From assembly GCA_033032175.1 (NCBI GenBank), contig CM065309.1, forward strand, positions 3,844,001 to 3,908,000: a stretch of DNA of 64,000 nt, in the 5' to 3' direction. The stretch is from Saturnia japonica (lineage: Eukaryota; Arthropoda; Insecta; Lepidoptera; Saturniidae). Both the position numbers and the translations under genes were made by a program. Under the pieces are notes generated by a model. It was not told where the DNA came from, ran no database searches, and worked only from the letters and a program-made list of their open reading frames with translations. Positions 1 to 11,454 of the stretch are shown in pieces (position 1 is the first letter of the stretch; every line of letters begins with the position of its first letter).

Positions 1-289
1 ATATCATAATTATCCTGTGTTTTGATAAAAACCAAATTATTGTACAACAGACCTGGGAGTCGAAAAGATAGTTTATTTTATAACATATTTATATAGAAAA
101 GTTATTTTAATTGTTATAATTTATAATTTTAATATTAATATGGGTGAAATACCCTTTATCAAAACGACAAATACCTACTGAACATTGAAAGAACACTACC
201 GGGAAAGTATCACCTGGATTTTGTATTTATAATACAAATAATAACTTTTCCTTTTACATATGAGGAAATCTCAATAGATAAGATATTTG

Positions 290-425
290 GTGCTGCGTCG
301 TCTGCTTGAGCAGTGTATCCTGATACGGCCTACACCGTGCTGACTTCTATTCTAGATCCTAGGCAAGGATCTCTACGCTGAGCTGTCGGAGCAAGAAGAA
401 CGTCTCGGTTACGGACATTAAATTG
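290..425 (+). repeat. Unclassified coding-like remnant
   Basis: A locally GC-richer stretch in AT-rich surroundings. Read on the plus strand it shows two short peptide-like blocks (VLRRLLEQC and ILGKDLYAELSEQEER) separated by stop codons, which looks like a decayed coding piece rather than an active exon. No start and no splice pair frame it convincingly. Probably an old retroelement fragment, but I cannot name the family. Confidence 0.25.
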
Positions 426-544
426 TGTAATAATAATTTGTAAAACATATATTAACTGAAAATTGTAAGGTATGCTGGAAATTTATACATAACTATCCTA
501 AATTAAATTATAATCATAACAACCTACACGCTACATAGACGGGC

Positions 545-650
545 TTTCTAAAAATGGCTTACCTCCATTCTATGGCTTCATTGCGATGTTTTCCTTTACC
601 GAAAGCTAAGGCTCTTTGCAGGGATTCAAACTTACGTCAATCATTAAGTC
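545..650 (-). mobile_element. SINE family B, head fragment
   Basis: On the minus strand this matches the 5' half of the tRNA-derived SINE seen complete at 23238-23515: the box-B-like part, then the segment reading GAAGGAAAACATCG and the 'ACCATAG' stretch. The 3' half is missing. Old and diverged. Confidence 0.55.
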
Positions 651-1384
651 AACATTGCATAAAAGCAAATGCATGAGTCAAAAATTCAAAGTAGAATATT
701 TCAAATTACAAAGTATACAGCGGAGTACAGACACGATGAATTTCTCGGATCCAGAAAATCATAATTAAATTCTGATTCGAACTGCAAGCTGTCCCTTAAG
801 GTATAACTAGAAGATTTTGTTATTTTATTCTGCTTTCATGTTATTTGATTCTTGTACCTTATAAGTCTGTATTTATAGGTAATAGTAGGTATTAGGGTCG
901 TCTATATTAAAATTAATTTTATAATATTTTAAATTGGCAACTTGTAAGTTAGATATTTATTTCATTTATGATTTCGTCTTTGTTCTTTGAGGTTATTTAA
1001 ATATGAGTAAAATTGAAAAAAATACCTTTTCATACAAAACCTGTAGATTTAACTCGCTCTGCGCTTTGAACTTAGGTATTGTTAGTTCGACTCTTTTGTG
1101 GCTCATTTTCCCTAACTGCTCGTTCAAGATATCTTGGAGCTAACTTCAACTGCCGCAGTAACACATGTAGACCATTTGTCGAGTTTGGTAGAAATATTAT
1201 GAATGACGCTTTTCTGCCCACGTAAGGTATTTCTATAATCTAAATTATATAATCTATTTTAATTTAAAAAAATACAAACATACAGGAATTTAAATTAATT
1301 GGAAACATTATTGAAGTTGGAGACGCATCTGACAAGATAGATTAGATTTCTTTAAATAAGGGCTTTTTATGTTTCATGGAAAAT

Positions 1385-1682
1385 TGACTGTACTGTCCCT
1401 GGTAGTAAGCACAGCACAATCCTAACACAACAGCGACCACCGAGAGATCGTAACCCATTGATGGTCATTGCTGTCATGCTGGCCTGCATTAATTTAACTG
1501 CATATGCACAGGCAGTTCCCGAAACACGATACGCAATCGGGGCAAATGCTGTCGGGCCAAACAGACCTACCATCCCGCTAGCGCCATTTTCTCGATCGTT
1601 GCTCAGCAAGGTGCACCACGTGCAGATGAGGTTGGTTTGGGTGTCTCAGTGCTGAAGATGTAATTCGACACCCCTTACACGC
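1385..1682 (-). mobile_element. LINE 3' end fragment (family D)
   Basis: Minus-strand copy of a repeat that recurs at 43430-43745 and 53800-54095 (plus strand), with shorter copies at 40000-40215 and 53150-53262. All share a terminal block containing GTGCTTACCATCAGGGACAG and a preceding block with TCTCGGTGGTCGCCG. The 40-kb copy still codes the C-terminus of a non-LTR retrotransposon protein, so the family is taken as the 3' region of a LINE. Confidence 0.55.
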
Positions 1683-1755
1683 CCACAACTCAACTGTTCA
1701 ACTAAAAACATGTAAGCCGTCAAATTAAATTACTATGTAGTCACTTTGATCCCAT

Positions 1756-1850
1756 TTTAACATAAATCAAGATGAATAAATACCATTTTAATTTCATTGG
1801 CATTGGATCTTCAACTTCAAAGATACACAAGGAAAGTCTTCCAAATCATT
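1756..1850 (+). repeat. Interspersed repeat family G, partial
   Basis: Shares the block AAGATACACAAGGRAA and nearby bases with 17112-17325, and in inverted orientation with 43185-43390 and 50262-50340. The function is unknown; probably a LINE 3' region. Confidence 0.4.
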
Positions 1851-1965
1851 AAAATTTATTTTCTTTTTTGTTATTAATTTTCTTCTTGTTGTTTGATATT
1901 ATTTTTTCTCTATAACATTTTTATTATACATAATAAGAAATTAAATTATGAAGGTCACTGCTTAC

Positions 1966-2099
1966 CTGGGATTGCAGAATTTCACTTTCTAGATACTTGT
2001 AATCTTCAATGCGAGTCGTCATAACCACTTTACACTCACCCCGTGGCGTAAAAAAAATTACTAGTTTTGACAGTGTTGAACGGATAACATCCATTCACC
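1966..2099 (-). CDS. Candidate coding exon, protein not recognised
   Basis: On the minus strand a pyrimidine-rich tract ending in TTTTAG precedes the segment, and a strong donor (CAG|GTAAGC) follows it. From an ATG at 2094 the frame stays open for exactly 43 codons and leaves in phase 0. The peptide begins MDVIRSTLSKLVIFF and ends YKYLESEILQSQ. The other two frames contain stops. An in-frame TGA just before the ATG means it could only be a first coding exon or chance. No family is recognised, and downstream exons would lie left of the window. Treat as a prediction. Confidence 0.25.
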
Positions 2100-3520
2100 C
2101 TAAAATTGAAAAATATACTTAATCAAATGTACTGAAATGGCATTAAACTTTTATAATTTCATAATTAAAAACAATAGAAGAGGTAACGATTACGAATTCT
2201 ACAAATTCCAGTTACTGGCTAAACATTAACTACCATGCCCTTTAAAGTCAACAAATTACCATATTTAGACCGGTTGAAGTTACCTGCCAATGTTTGGAAG
2301 ATTAAACAAATGAGGCTCAAGTTTAACTGTTAGAATACATCTATCGGTGCTTGGTAAAAGTTTTTAAATTCGAAGCTAATAAAAAAACGCATTTAGGTAA
2401 ACTAATTAATTATTCCAACTTGAAAATCGAATATGCCGAGTTATTACGAATATTTTGGAATACCCGTTGTTGGTTTCTATCGGCATGAATGATAATCACA
2501 AACTAGGCATATTAAGACACCACTTGTTTGTAGAAAAGTGTGCGAAAGACATGCTGTATAATTTTATCTATAAAAATCTTGTGTGCGTCTATAACTTCTG
2601 AACGATTTGATCGATTGAGCTCATATTTACATATTATATTTGTTTTATCAAAATAATGGTTATAGATTGTTTTAGGACTCCATAGGTGGCCCTGTTGTCG
2701 ATCCATAAACTTCCGCAAAGAGCAGAAAAACGTCTGCCGGCCCAGCTATTATGGCATTTAGATTGAAGTAACATTGCCTTTTTTAACCCTTGACGCAAAA
2801 ATAACCTATCTTTGGCATCGTACCTCTCTAACGGCTAAACCGATTTTGATCTAGATATTCTTTGTTTGAAATGTGACTTGATCGAGAGCGTTCTTAGCAA
2901 AGATTCAAGAAAATCTATTCAGCCGTTTGAAGATTATCAGCTCTTTTCTAGTTGACAAATAGATTTGAGCATCTTCCACAGGTCTGATTGAGTCAAGATT
3001 TGGTATTCTTCTACTTGAATGATATTAGTAAAACCTTGACCTGGTGCTGCGGCGTCATTTGCAATATGTAGGATACCTAACTCCTCACCAACTTACAGCA
3101 GAGATATCGTGTTTGGGCTCATTGGAATGGTCTTAATGAATAGATTATTAGTGTCTGAGGTTTATCAATTTTCCAATTATTTTGTTATCATTTGTCACTG
3201 CTATCATATGTATCATAACCGTAGATAAATTAAACATTTGTTAAATTTGCAATTATAGTTTTATGGTTAATCTAAAATTTATTTACGTTATTCCTGACAT
3301 TTCGAATGTGCCAATAACGAAGCGGCTTTGCTTCCCGGGTGTCTACAAAAGTTTCGTACCACTTTGTACACATCTGTACTAACTCCACTGGTTATCCAGA
3401 AGTTTCTAGGGGAGTGGTACTCAAATAAAATGCTAAAATATATTGTGTTCCATATATAATTATATAGAATATTTAACAACAATAACATCCCGAAATAGAA
3501 ACACCAGTACATAAGTACTT
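2100..3520. other. Non-coding stretch, nothing identified
   Basis: AT-rich sequence with no convincing exon, RNA gene or intact repeat. The segment near 2770-3160 looks like old interspersed repeat DNA (phrases such as 'accgattttga' typical of LINE 3' regions), but no boundary can be set. Confidence 0.4.
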
Positions 3521-3527
3521 ATAAGAA

Positions 3528-3855
3528 CTAGCGATCGGCCTAAGGTTGAAATTCGACAAGTGACTTTTGATCATAGACTATTTTCTGTTTGACATTTGCA
3601 GTATTCATGAACCTAAACAATGAGTATTATCTACATCACTTGCTGTCACTTTTCGTTGAGTAACAATGTAAATATTTTGGGGGTCTAAGTTCAATGGCAC
3701 TGGTGATGTTAGGATTCGCAGTATTAATTATTTTAATTTAATATATTAGTAACAGATATTGTAGATAAATTTTAACTTTCTGCACTCCTCCGTAGAAACT
3801 TTAACCATGCCAAATCTCAGTCTTCCGTGCACGCAATACGCTTTAAAAGGTACCG
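3528..3855 (+). repeat. Interspersed repeat family F
   Basis: About 320 bases starting at ACTAGCGATCGGCC. The same sequence recurs in inverted orientation at 26212-26515, including the shared blocks GGGGGTCTAAGTTCAATGG and CTTCCGTGCACGCAATA. The 'ACTAGCG.TCG.CC' start resembles the ends of common lepidopteran LINE-derived repeats. No coding capacity. Confidence 0.5.
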
Positions 3856-4562
3856 AAAGCTTTTGCTTCACGTATTAATATATAGATTCTATTGTCTATA
3901 CCTATCCTGCAGTTAAGTATTCTTGTGATATTTTTAATTAATACATTTTAATTGTTTCATAAAAGGTGCTAACCGCAAAATGTATAGCATTAATCATTAT
4001 CCGCGAAGAGGAAGGCGTTAAGACCCCAGGTAATATAATATTCGTTATCATTCCCCTGGTTTGTTCTGAAACCTGCAATAAACAGTGTGAATAGTTATCC
4101 AATTATGTTCGTAGTCTTTAGATTAGTTATATACCTACATATACGTATAGATATTTCTTGGTCACTCTAGGTTACGGTATATCGTATAAGCTTGGATATT
4201 TATTAATTTGCTAGAGAAAAATTCTAGACATATTGTAGTCTTATAACGATAAAAAAATTAACACATTTAATTAGAAATTAACATAAAGATTTACTGACGT
4301 AATAAATATAACAAGTTAAAGTAAATATCTATTAAAACTTTCCAAGTTAGAAATCTCATAACAAAGCAAGTAACAAATTGTTTTGTAATTAATTTGAAAA
4401 ACGTAGATTTTTATAACTGTAATTAAAGGAACTACTATTAAATTTGTCACCCGTTAGATCTTAGCTCTTTTTGGTGACAACGACTAGCCCGAACGTCGTT
4501 CCTATCAAACGTGGACCCTTTTTCACATTTATGCTTTTATTGGGATTGTAATATTTAAAACT

Positions 4563-4806
4563 GCCTCGTTAGCCTAGTGGTGGTAAGCGCGACTACTATG
4601 AGCGAGGTCCTGGTTTCGAATCCCCGGCCGAGCAAAGTGTTATTGGGTTTTTCCTATGAAATTCTCAGTAGCAGCTCAGAGTTTGGTTTCGTGCCCGATT
4701 AATGGCAATAGGCTCGCCCCCTATTACATGTGACCTGTGCGAACTGTGGGTGTACATTAGTACACCTCTGTCTAACCCTTCGGGGCATACAGGCGTGATG
4801 GTATAC
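4563..4806 (+). mobile_element. tRNA-derived SINE (family A)
   Basis: The 5' part is tRNA-like: an A-box-like TAGCCTAGTGGTGG and a B-box-like GGTTTCGAATCCC, as expected for a SINE transcribed by RNA polymerase III from an internal promoter. The body (TGAAATTCTCAGTAGCAGC, ATTAATGGCAATAGGCTCG) matches the minus-strand copy at 15352-15617. The cloverleaf does not pair as a working tRNA. This copy lacks about 25 bases of the body that the other copy has. Confidence 0.75.
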
Positions 4807-6041
4807 CGTGTGATGGCACGTGGTATGTATTTTCTGTATGTTCTATATATTGTTGATAATGCGGGCACCAATTCGAAGTGTTATCCAAGCAAATGTCCTT
4901 TGTGCATCTATCCCCCTTTCTCTCCACCATCCATCCTGTAATTAAATTCCTTAACTAATGCTCTAATTCTCTAAAGCTCTATTTTAATGCCCCGGGCAAA
5001 CAAACTCGTCTTTATTCTTTACTAAATGTTCCTTTTTCTTCATCTAACTACAAGCAAAACTCCTATATAGTGCGGGCGAGCAAACGTTTCAATGATTCTT
5101 GTAGGCAGCATAAACTTGATGCTTTCCACTCGTGTGGTTTCGGCTAGAAGGTGCTTAAGTCTTGATTTTTTAAAGTTTAATTTTGTTATTATAAGCAGTA
5201 ATGACAGTTGTGCTAGTATGGTTGTTCACATTTTTTATAACTTCTACAGGATTTTAAACTTTATAACTTGTTATTGGCTAACAGATTCCCTTGCTATTTC
5301 TAATTAGATAATTTAGCTGTTAGTCATCCTTGTTAATAAATATAAATAAACGAGATTAGTGCAAATATAAATACCTCTTTGTTTATTTAATATTTTATAG
5401 AAAAAAATCCGATCAAATTCTTACTTGTTTTGCTAATTATTTTTATTTCTTTAGATCTGTCTACACTGTTAGCATAAGGGGCCCGAAAACTAGAGCCACT
5501 GATGGCTTTTACAGCGTTACCGTGGCTTGAGGATTTATGTAATGGTAATTAGCTAAATAATAAAGAAAATGATTACATACTAAGTTTTTTTTTTATTTTT
5601 ATCATGCCACTATTGAAATTTTTGATTTTATGAATGGTAATAAAATAATTAAGTAAATTTATAAAAAACGCAATAAAAGGTAGCCCACCTAAAAGTCTCA
5701 CACTTAGGTTTATCACTTCTCCGCTAGGCCGGAAGCCCTTAGAAACGCAAGATAAATAATTGTAACTGCGCGACAATAGGTTCAAGTAATCAATGAATTT
5801 ATAGCCTAAAATGATACAACTGTAGGTTGTTGTAGGTTTTAGATTAGCCTATGTATCCTAGTAGACTATGGATTGCACGCTTGTAGTAATACCATAGGTA
5901 TCAGTATCGCAATATTTAGTTTCACCCACTTCCCAAGGGAGCTCTGGAAACCTCACTCACGGTTATTTTACTGCGATCTTCTGTAGGCCGGAGAGTAGGT
6001 ACTCCACCAGTCAGGCTGTAGACTCAATGTAGTCAAACAAT
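4807..6041. other. Non-coding stretch, nothing identified
   Basis: AT-rich sequence with only short chance ORFs. No splice-bounded exon, RNA gene or complete repeat could be supported. Confidence 0.4.
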
Positions 6042-6315
6042 AATGGCTCAGTTAGTAGCATGAACGGACTCCGCGTTGATCGACGTGAGTTCGAATCTCT
6101 GCAGTGAGCCTGGGCTTTCAATGAAGGAAAACATCGTGATGAAACCATAGCATAGTGGTAGGGATTTTTCTAATGCCCGCCTGGCTAGCTATCACCCTCA
6201 AGTTGAAAATCTGTTGCCAAACACCAAAAGGTGTGTTCCGGCAGCTGAACTTGAGAGCCAGTCTGCCATTAGGCTTAGCGTGCTACCGTCCTGGGCCACA
6301 AAGCACTAAAGATAA
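6042..6315 (+). mobile_element. tRNA-derived SINE (family B)
   Basis: Starts ATGGCTCAGTTAGTAGC (A-box-like) followed by GTGAGTTCGAATCTCTGC (B-box-like), then a body shared with copies at 23238, 36035, 52627 (plus) and 41885, 62000 (minus): AAGGAAAACATCGTGATGAA, a run with CACCAAAAGGTGTGTTCCGG, and a 3' part with GGGCCACA. The most abundant SINE in the window. Confidence 0.75.
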
Positions 6316-6610
6316 GGAGAAAAAATCTCTAAAGACGTTTTTGTGTTCCCTACCTCTCGTTACAGTTTATCTGTTAAGGCACACACTATAATAGCAGCTC
6401 GGTTAAGGGTAAGTCGGAGAAATCGGCAGTAAGCCACGAGCGTTATTTCAATTTTAACATTTGCCGTCGCAGCGTTTCCCGGCAGGTAGTTTTTTTGCAG
6501 CAAGCCCGACGCGTTAACCAACCAGCAGGCCTGCCGCTGGCCTAGCATGTCTTTGCTATATAGCATATGCCTAGCGTGTTTTTACAGACATCTTATAATG
6601 TAGCACTTAC
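6316..6610. other. Spacer downstream of serpin exon, nothing identified
   Basis: Somewhat GC-richer than average, with no recognisable exon. No further serpin exon could be found here or elsewhere to the left on the minus strand. Confidence 0.35.
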
Positions 6611-6814
6611 CCATTTATTAATTTCGCCGGTGGCTTCGTTTGGATTTGCGAAGTTAAGTTTTTGCACTCCAGACTTCAAGACGCTTTTGGTATGATCAAT
6701 AAACTTTTTAGAGAGACGAAGTTTCTCATCTAAGTATATTCTGCTCGCGATATTCAATGTCACGCCTGGAAGGTACTTCATATCTCTGATGAGATTTCTT
6801 AATTCACCTCTAAG
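6611..6814 (-). CDS. Serpin internal exon
   Basis: On the minus strand a 204-base exon (68 codons, phase 0 at both ends) lies between an acceptor ending ATTAG and a strong donor GTAAGT. The peptide carries the serpin helix/strand signature: GVTLNIASRIYLDE, then LNFANPNEATGEINKW, where serpins have 'VTLNIANKIYV...F...INKWV'. Serpins are suicide inhibitors, mostly of serine proteases, and in insects they often restrain immune and melanisation cascades. With exon 7679-7821 this gives the N-terminal third of the fold. The reactive loop and C-terminal exons are not in the window: they may lie to the left or be lost, so activity cannot be judged. Confidence 0.65.
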
Positions 6815-6861
6815 CTAATAAGGTAACATAAATCAAATATTTATGTTAGAAACTTGGTTTT

Positions 6862-7420
6862 ATCTATACAATTAATAAAATTGAAATGTCTGTTATTAAT
6901 CTTAAGTACTATTGTATTCTCTTTGGTTAGTAATTTCAAAATGACAGCTTTTTACTAAATGTATATGAAAGTATATACGATACCTTATTAAAACAAAACA
7001 GACATTATTAAAAATTTTGTCTGTCTGTCTGTTTGTTCCGGGCAATCTCCGAAACGGTTTGACCGATTTTGACGGAGCTTTCAATGGTAGATAGTAACTT
7101 AGGCTAATTTTATTTTAGAAAAAGATTTAGGGTTCCGCACAAATAAAAAAAGACTGGTCATGGTGAATCAATTCAGGCACTTAAATGGCTTATGCTGAGT
7201 GAACCTTATGACTTATGAGATATAGAAAATTAATGAATTTGCCAAATAATTGTAGACATTAAAAAGACCTACAAAAAAGTCAGCGAGAGTATAATTATAT
7301 CTAACTTCTAAGGAACACCCACAATAAGCATTTTTGTCTTTAAAATATCCGAGAGCGGGGGAGTAAGATTCGCGCGGACATTCTGTAGTCCACGTGAGCG
7401 AAGCAGCGGGCACAGCTAGT
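6862..7420 (-). repeat. Interspersed repeat family C
   Basis: Minus-strand copy of the ~530-base family also seen at 16000-16541 and 30379-30907. Its ends are recognisable: 'attattaattgtatagat'-type at one side and 'agctgtgcccgcggct'-type at the other. Internal block ACAGACAGACAGACAAAA with the preceding CCGTTTCGGAGATT is conserved. It lies in the intron between the two serpin exons. No coding capacity; the family is unclassified, possibly a LINE 3' region or a non-autonomous element. Confidence 0.6.
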
Positions 7421-7429
7421 AATAAATAA

Positions 7430-7657
7430 ATATGGGAACGCCAATTTCACACACAGCCACTTAATTCCAAACTAAATAAAGCTTGTACTATGGTAACTAA
7501 CAGTTAATACACGTACTTAAATAGATATTTAACATCCAGACATACAATTGACAAATATGTTCATCACACAAATAAATGTCAGTCATGTGCGGGGATCGAA
7601 CCCGCGACCTCTCAGCTCAATAGTAGGGTTTACTACCACTACACTACGACACTTAAG
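7430..7657 (-). mobile_element. tRNA-derived SINE (third type)
   Basis: On the minus strand: GTAGTGTAGTGGTAG (A-box-like) and GCGGGTTCGATCCCCGC (B-box with a T-arm-like palindrome), followed by an AT-rich body. A partial relative lies near 49960-50025 (minus). The anticodon arm does not pair, so it is not a working tRNA gene. It starts about 20 bases downstream of the serpin exon at 7679-7821. Confidence 0.6.
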
Positions 7658-7678
7658 ATATAAGGATATAAAATTAGC

Positions 7679-7821
7679 CTAAATTTAGGACCGATGCCGA
7701 TGGCTTTTAGTATTTCCTTCAGTGCTGACTTCTTTGCACCGAAAGCGAGTTTTCCCAACGGCAAGAGAGCTGACAGTGGAGAAAATATCATATTCTTTTC
7801 ATAATCCATCAATGCAGCTTC
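7679..7821 (-). CDS. Serpin N-terminal exon (splice donor unclear)
   Basis: On the minus strand an acceptor (CCTCACAG) opens a frame reading NMIFSPLSALLPLGKLAFGA and then SALKEILKAIG, the hallmark first segment of serpins ('N.v.SPlS...lLa.la.GA....E.lkalg'). The frame runs about 47 codons. No GT donor follows at the expected place: the exon border reads TTTAG|GCTAAT, and a stop comes soon after. A tRNA-derived SINE begins roughly 20 bases further on. Either the donor is a rare GC type, or it has been destroyed and this is a pseudogene. The signal-peptide exon was not found upstream. Confidence 0.6.
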
Positions 7822-8544
7822 CTGTGAGGTTATATTTTATTATAGTTTTAGTCTGAGTAATTAAACTTATATTACATAAATGCCACACATAACGCCTCTC
7901 TGTCTATCTTATTCACAGTACAGTAGTACAGTACTATATGATATGTAATATTTTTGTACTCAGCTGCATCACTTCAGTCAGACTATACAGTTAGCTTTAA
8001 GGGCCCTGAAGCCTCAACGTCTTTGACAGCTTTATCGGACTTGGGGGCGAACGCTGAAGGTACTCAGCTTCGAAAGCAAGGCAACAAGCTCAAGAATGCC
8101 AAAGTGGTTCGGCTACGGCCTCGAATTAGGCTGTTGCTTTAGTTGTAATTAAGTCGCGGACTGACTAATTCCTTATTAGTAGAAAATTCGTTCTAACTAC
8201 ATAACTATACATATTATTTATTTACATGTTTCTGCCTCCTGGGAAGATGGGAGAAACTATTCTTTCTTCTGTGGGAGAAACATGCGTATATGCATTTAGT
8301 AGCGGAAAGTGGGGGTATCACAAACACTTAAGTGGAAATCGGAATGAAACAGCAGAATTAGGAGACAGGTTAACGTTTTTCGTATTTTTAGCAAGTAAAA
8401 TTATCCAAGTAACTAACATAGTAACAAACATTTATTAAAAGTAATATTTAGTAAAAAAAACCTTTAGCGTTCCAGTTTTCTCGAAACTAGTCGGATATTC
8501 CCGAACACCAAGTGGGGTAATTATGAACTAACATCAACAATCAG

Positions 8545-8680
8545 TAATCAGTCTTCAATTGCGACAGATAACATATTTATAGCCAAACGATGTCCATCTG
8601 TACTTTTCTCATGAACCCAATTTCTACAAATGTGGCACGTAATCCAGTCTTCAACCGCAGCACTTTTATAATTATTATTA
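8545..8680 (-). pseudogene. Possible transposase C-terminal remnant with zinc-binding motif
   Basis: Reading the minus strand, a frame with AVEDWITCHICRNWVHEKS shows a CxxC...WxH pattern like the PHD-like C-terminal finger of pogo/Tigger-type DDE transposases in insects ('W..C..C..W.H..C'). The frame ends at a stop a few codons later, and upstream it is degenerate. The last expected Cys is absent. A call by pattern only. Confidence 0.3.
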
Positions 8681-10630
8681 ATTAAAAAAAAGTTTTCAAT
8701 TTTACTTTTTTTTCTTCTCTGTGTTAGAGTGCCTATTATATACTGTTTTACAACTTTTTTCTTAATAATGAATAAATCTTTGATGCATAGCCAATTGTAT
8801 TCGTTTTACTTTTGACACGGTCGATGTTTTTTCGCAGACTTAATATTTTAGTTTTCGTAATATAATCAAGAGGTATATAATATAAATAAGTTTAATATGA
8901 ATAAAACATCGAAGTTATCTCTATTGTGAAGAAGGATAATGCTAAACATTCGACATTATCCCCTAAGCTACATCACGTTATTTTAACAAAGGGAACGATG
9001 GTTTCGCACACGTCGGCGCGAGTACACTTGTTTTCTGAGAACGATGGAGTTGAACTAGTCAGCTGCGTCGATTTCGTGATCAGGATCAGTAAAAATGTTC
9101 TGCGGTCGGCGATTTGCCTTCCTCCGTATCATCAGGGACTGGGGTGTAAGTATGTTGCGGCGAATACAACTAACTGGTTTGGGTAATTTGACGCTCCGTA
9201 GAAATAGATTTTCGCGGGGGATTTAACGTATCATTTGATCGAAGGAAGTTCCTTATCTCTATGGAGATCGTCGTACCGAACGAACCATAGGACATCGAAT
9301 AATTTGCGTAAGGATCTATTTTGCAATTTTTGTAAGTTGTTAAAAGTTCGATTTAAACATAATGTGCGAATGCGGCGCGGCGGCGCGGCGGCGTATCTAT
9401 ACGTTAGGAACAGACAGAGGCGCGTTTTGCTTACTGCCTCAAGAATAATTTAGAAAAATATTCTTACTTGACGTTGGCAGATTCGTGGATGAAAATAATC
9501 GCCATTAATTAAAAATAAGCCCACGTTCAGACACTGCGATAATCACGTGATTCCAGAATCGTTCAGTTCTCGCGCGATTCTTATTTACTGAGAGTCTTCA
9601 TAACCATTCAGGCGAAGCCGCAACGTAGTGGATACCGCAACTCGATCGCAATAAAGAAGACTGAAGAATTGCGCGATTCTTCTTTTAACGTCCATCTTTA
9701 AACTGACAATATACGTATGCCAACCATGTTATTCTAACAGCGGCTGTCAAGTGTCTAAATGCCATAAGAAAAAAATTCTGTTCATATCGCAAGTATGCAA
9801 TAATTTAACACGGTTCCCGCGTTTTTGAACGCACCACAGACCTAACATTACGCTAAAATCTATGGAACGAACCCTTATTTTAATCTGTGACATTAAATGA
9901 CAAACTAAGCAAACTGTCAAATGTCAAATTTGTCAAAGGCTCCAAAGCCAAAAACATTTTGACAGAGTTTATGTTGAAAAATAGTGTTGCTAAACACCGT
10001 TTTATGTAAAACCAATTATTTGTAAAATATTCGTTGTAAAAAAATCGATTAATCAATTAACTGGCATTTGTTTCTAAGTACGAAAAAATATTATATCAGA
10101 CTGTTGAGTGACGATAGCGAAAAATGGAAATGTCAACGCCTATTCCAAAGTCGGCGTAACTTAGTAACTAAAAGATTAAAATGATCATGCGTGAAAATAA
10201 TGTATTAGAAATCAACAATCGATAGTGTTAATACAGCAATCGATTGTTGGATAGATAATCCATTTATGCAACACTAGTGAAAAAGGAATATTGAAAACTT
10301 TGAAAAGATTTTGAAATATTGAAATTTGAATATTAAAATCAATTCAATTCACAAAACAGTGAACACTGAACAGTAAACAACAGTTAATTTACTATTACCG
10401 GATTATAATTCCTGTGAATAACTTTTAACTTGCGTTTATTTTCTTCTGTACTTAGACAGATAGACATCCACAGATTTATGAAATCTAAAATCCTTTTTCA
10501 AATCTGTGTAGCCAGTAGGCATCATAGAACCGATGTATTAAAATCAATAAATATTAACAACATTAGACTGAAGGCTTTCATTCTGTTCAGATCGTATTCG
10601 CACCTATAGTTTTGTTTAAAATATCGATCT
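8681..10630. other. Intergenic region upstream of the anon-73B1-like gene
   Basis: Contains an open stretch at 8926-9186 of unknown meaning, a GC-only run (GCGGCGCGGCGGCGCGGC) near 9370-9393 that stands out against the AT-rich background, and a small direct repeat GCGCGATTCTT at about 9574 and 9673. The last ~300 bases should hold the promoter and 5' UTR of the gene starting at 10638, but no certain TATA or initiator can be named. Confidence 0.35.
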
Positions 10631-10637
10631 AGTAAAC

Positions 10638-11454
10638 ATGATACCAAATGAGATATTGGCCGAAGATTTGATGAGTACTGTGATACGTTATGGCCTGTAC
10701 ATTGGCGCAGCATTCCAATTAGTTTGCTTGATGGCCTGTGTTACGTTGACTGATGAACAGAGTGAGCATCATCCCTACGAAAAGGTATTCAGAAATTACT
10801 TTTTCTATGTAATCAAAGTATCAAATGAGGGCGCAGTTCACTTTTTGCTAAGTGATTAGTGAACCGCTTTTTACTAATATGAGTTATAACATTTAAAAAA
10901 ATTGTAAAATTTTTGTGTCTGTTCTGGCTAATCTGGGAAACTGTTGAAAAGATTTTGACGGGACTTTCACTGGCAGATAGCTAATTTTATAAGGACACAC
11001 TTAGGCTATTTTAATTTTAGAAAAAGAATTAGGGTTCCCATGCCAATTAAATAATAAGCATTGTTACCTTAAATAACTGGTGGACAACCTCTCTGGGTGA
11101 AAGCAGGGTCACCACAATACTGACTGCATTCTGTAGTCTATGCAAGTAATGATGCAGGCACAGCTAATTTTAAATAATTTTGATATATGATGAAGTTGAC
11201 TTATCAATGTATTCACAGATTTAATCATTATAATAAAAAAATATTTATTTATACCAATTGATAATAGGGATTTAACCTAACCCTATTTGAATCACCTGTA
11301 CCAGGTTATTAATGAAAAGATAAAGAATACAATGTTTTTAAATTGATTTCAGTCATACACAGACAGTGATGAATGTAGTTCGGAGCAGTCTTCACCTGGA
11401 CATAGAGCTACAATGTCTCGGGCTCGTAGACATGACAAAAAGAAGCGCCGTTAG
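10638..11454 (+). CDS. anon-73B1: anon-73B1-like small single-pass membrane protein
   Basis: Two coding exons, 10638-10784 (49 codons) and 11353-11454 (33 codons plus stop), joined in phase 0 across GT...AG; total 82 residues. Residues 11-37 form one hydrophobic helix containing [16 protein letters not shown], which closely resembles the conserved segment of Drosophila protein anon-73B1 (87 residues). A Ser/Glu/Asp-rich linker follows, and a basic tail ends in KKKRR, also as in the fly protein; such a tail suits retention in ER membranes. The biochemical role is unknown. The intron holds a repeat (10864-11165). The gene converges with MTF-1, whose stop lies 1.5 kb further on. The start is the only ATG preceding the helix. 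Confidence 0.8.
10864..11165 (-). repeat. Repeat family C, shortened copy
   Basis: Minus-strand copy inside the intron of the anon-73B1-like gene. It shows the family's block GGGAAACTGTTGAAAAGATT (diverged) and the 'gcacagcta' end, but lacks the 'ttattaattgtatagat' end. Diverged and truncated. Confidence 0.5.

Noticed and set aside
4563..4640. tRNA gene
   Set aside because: A and B boxes are present but the arms do not pair, and the sequence continues into a SINE body with a second copy elsewhere.
7560..7657. tRNA gene on the minus strand
   Set aside because: The T arm pairs well, but acceptor and anticodon arms do not; the AT-rich body that follows marks a SINE.
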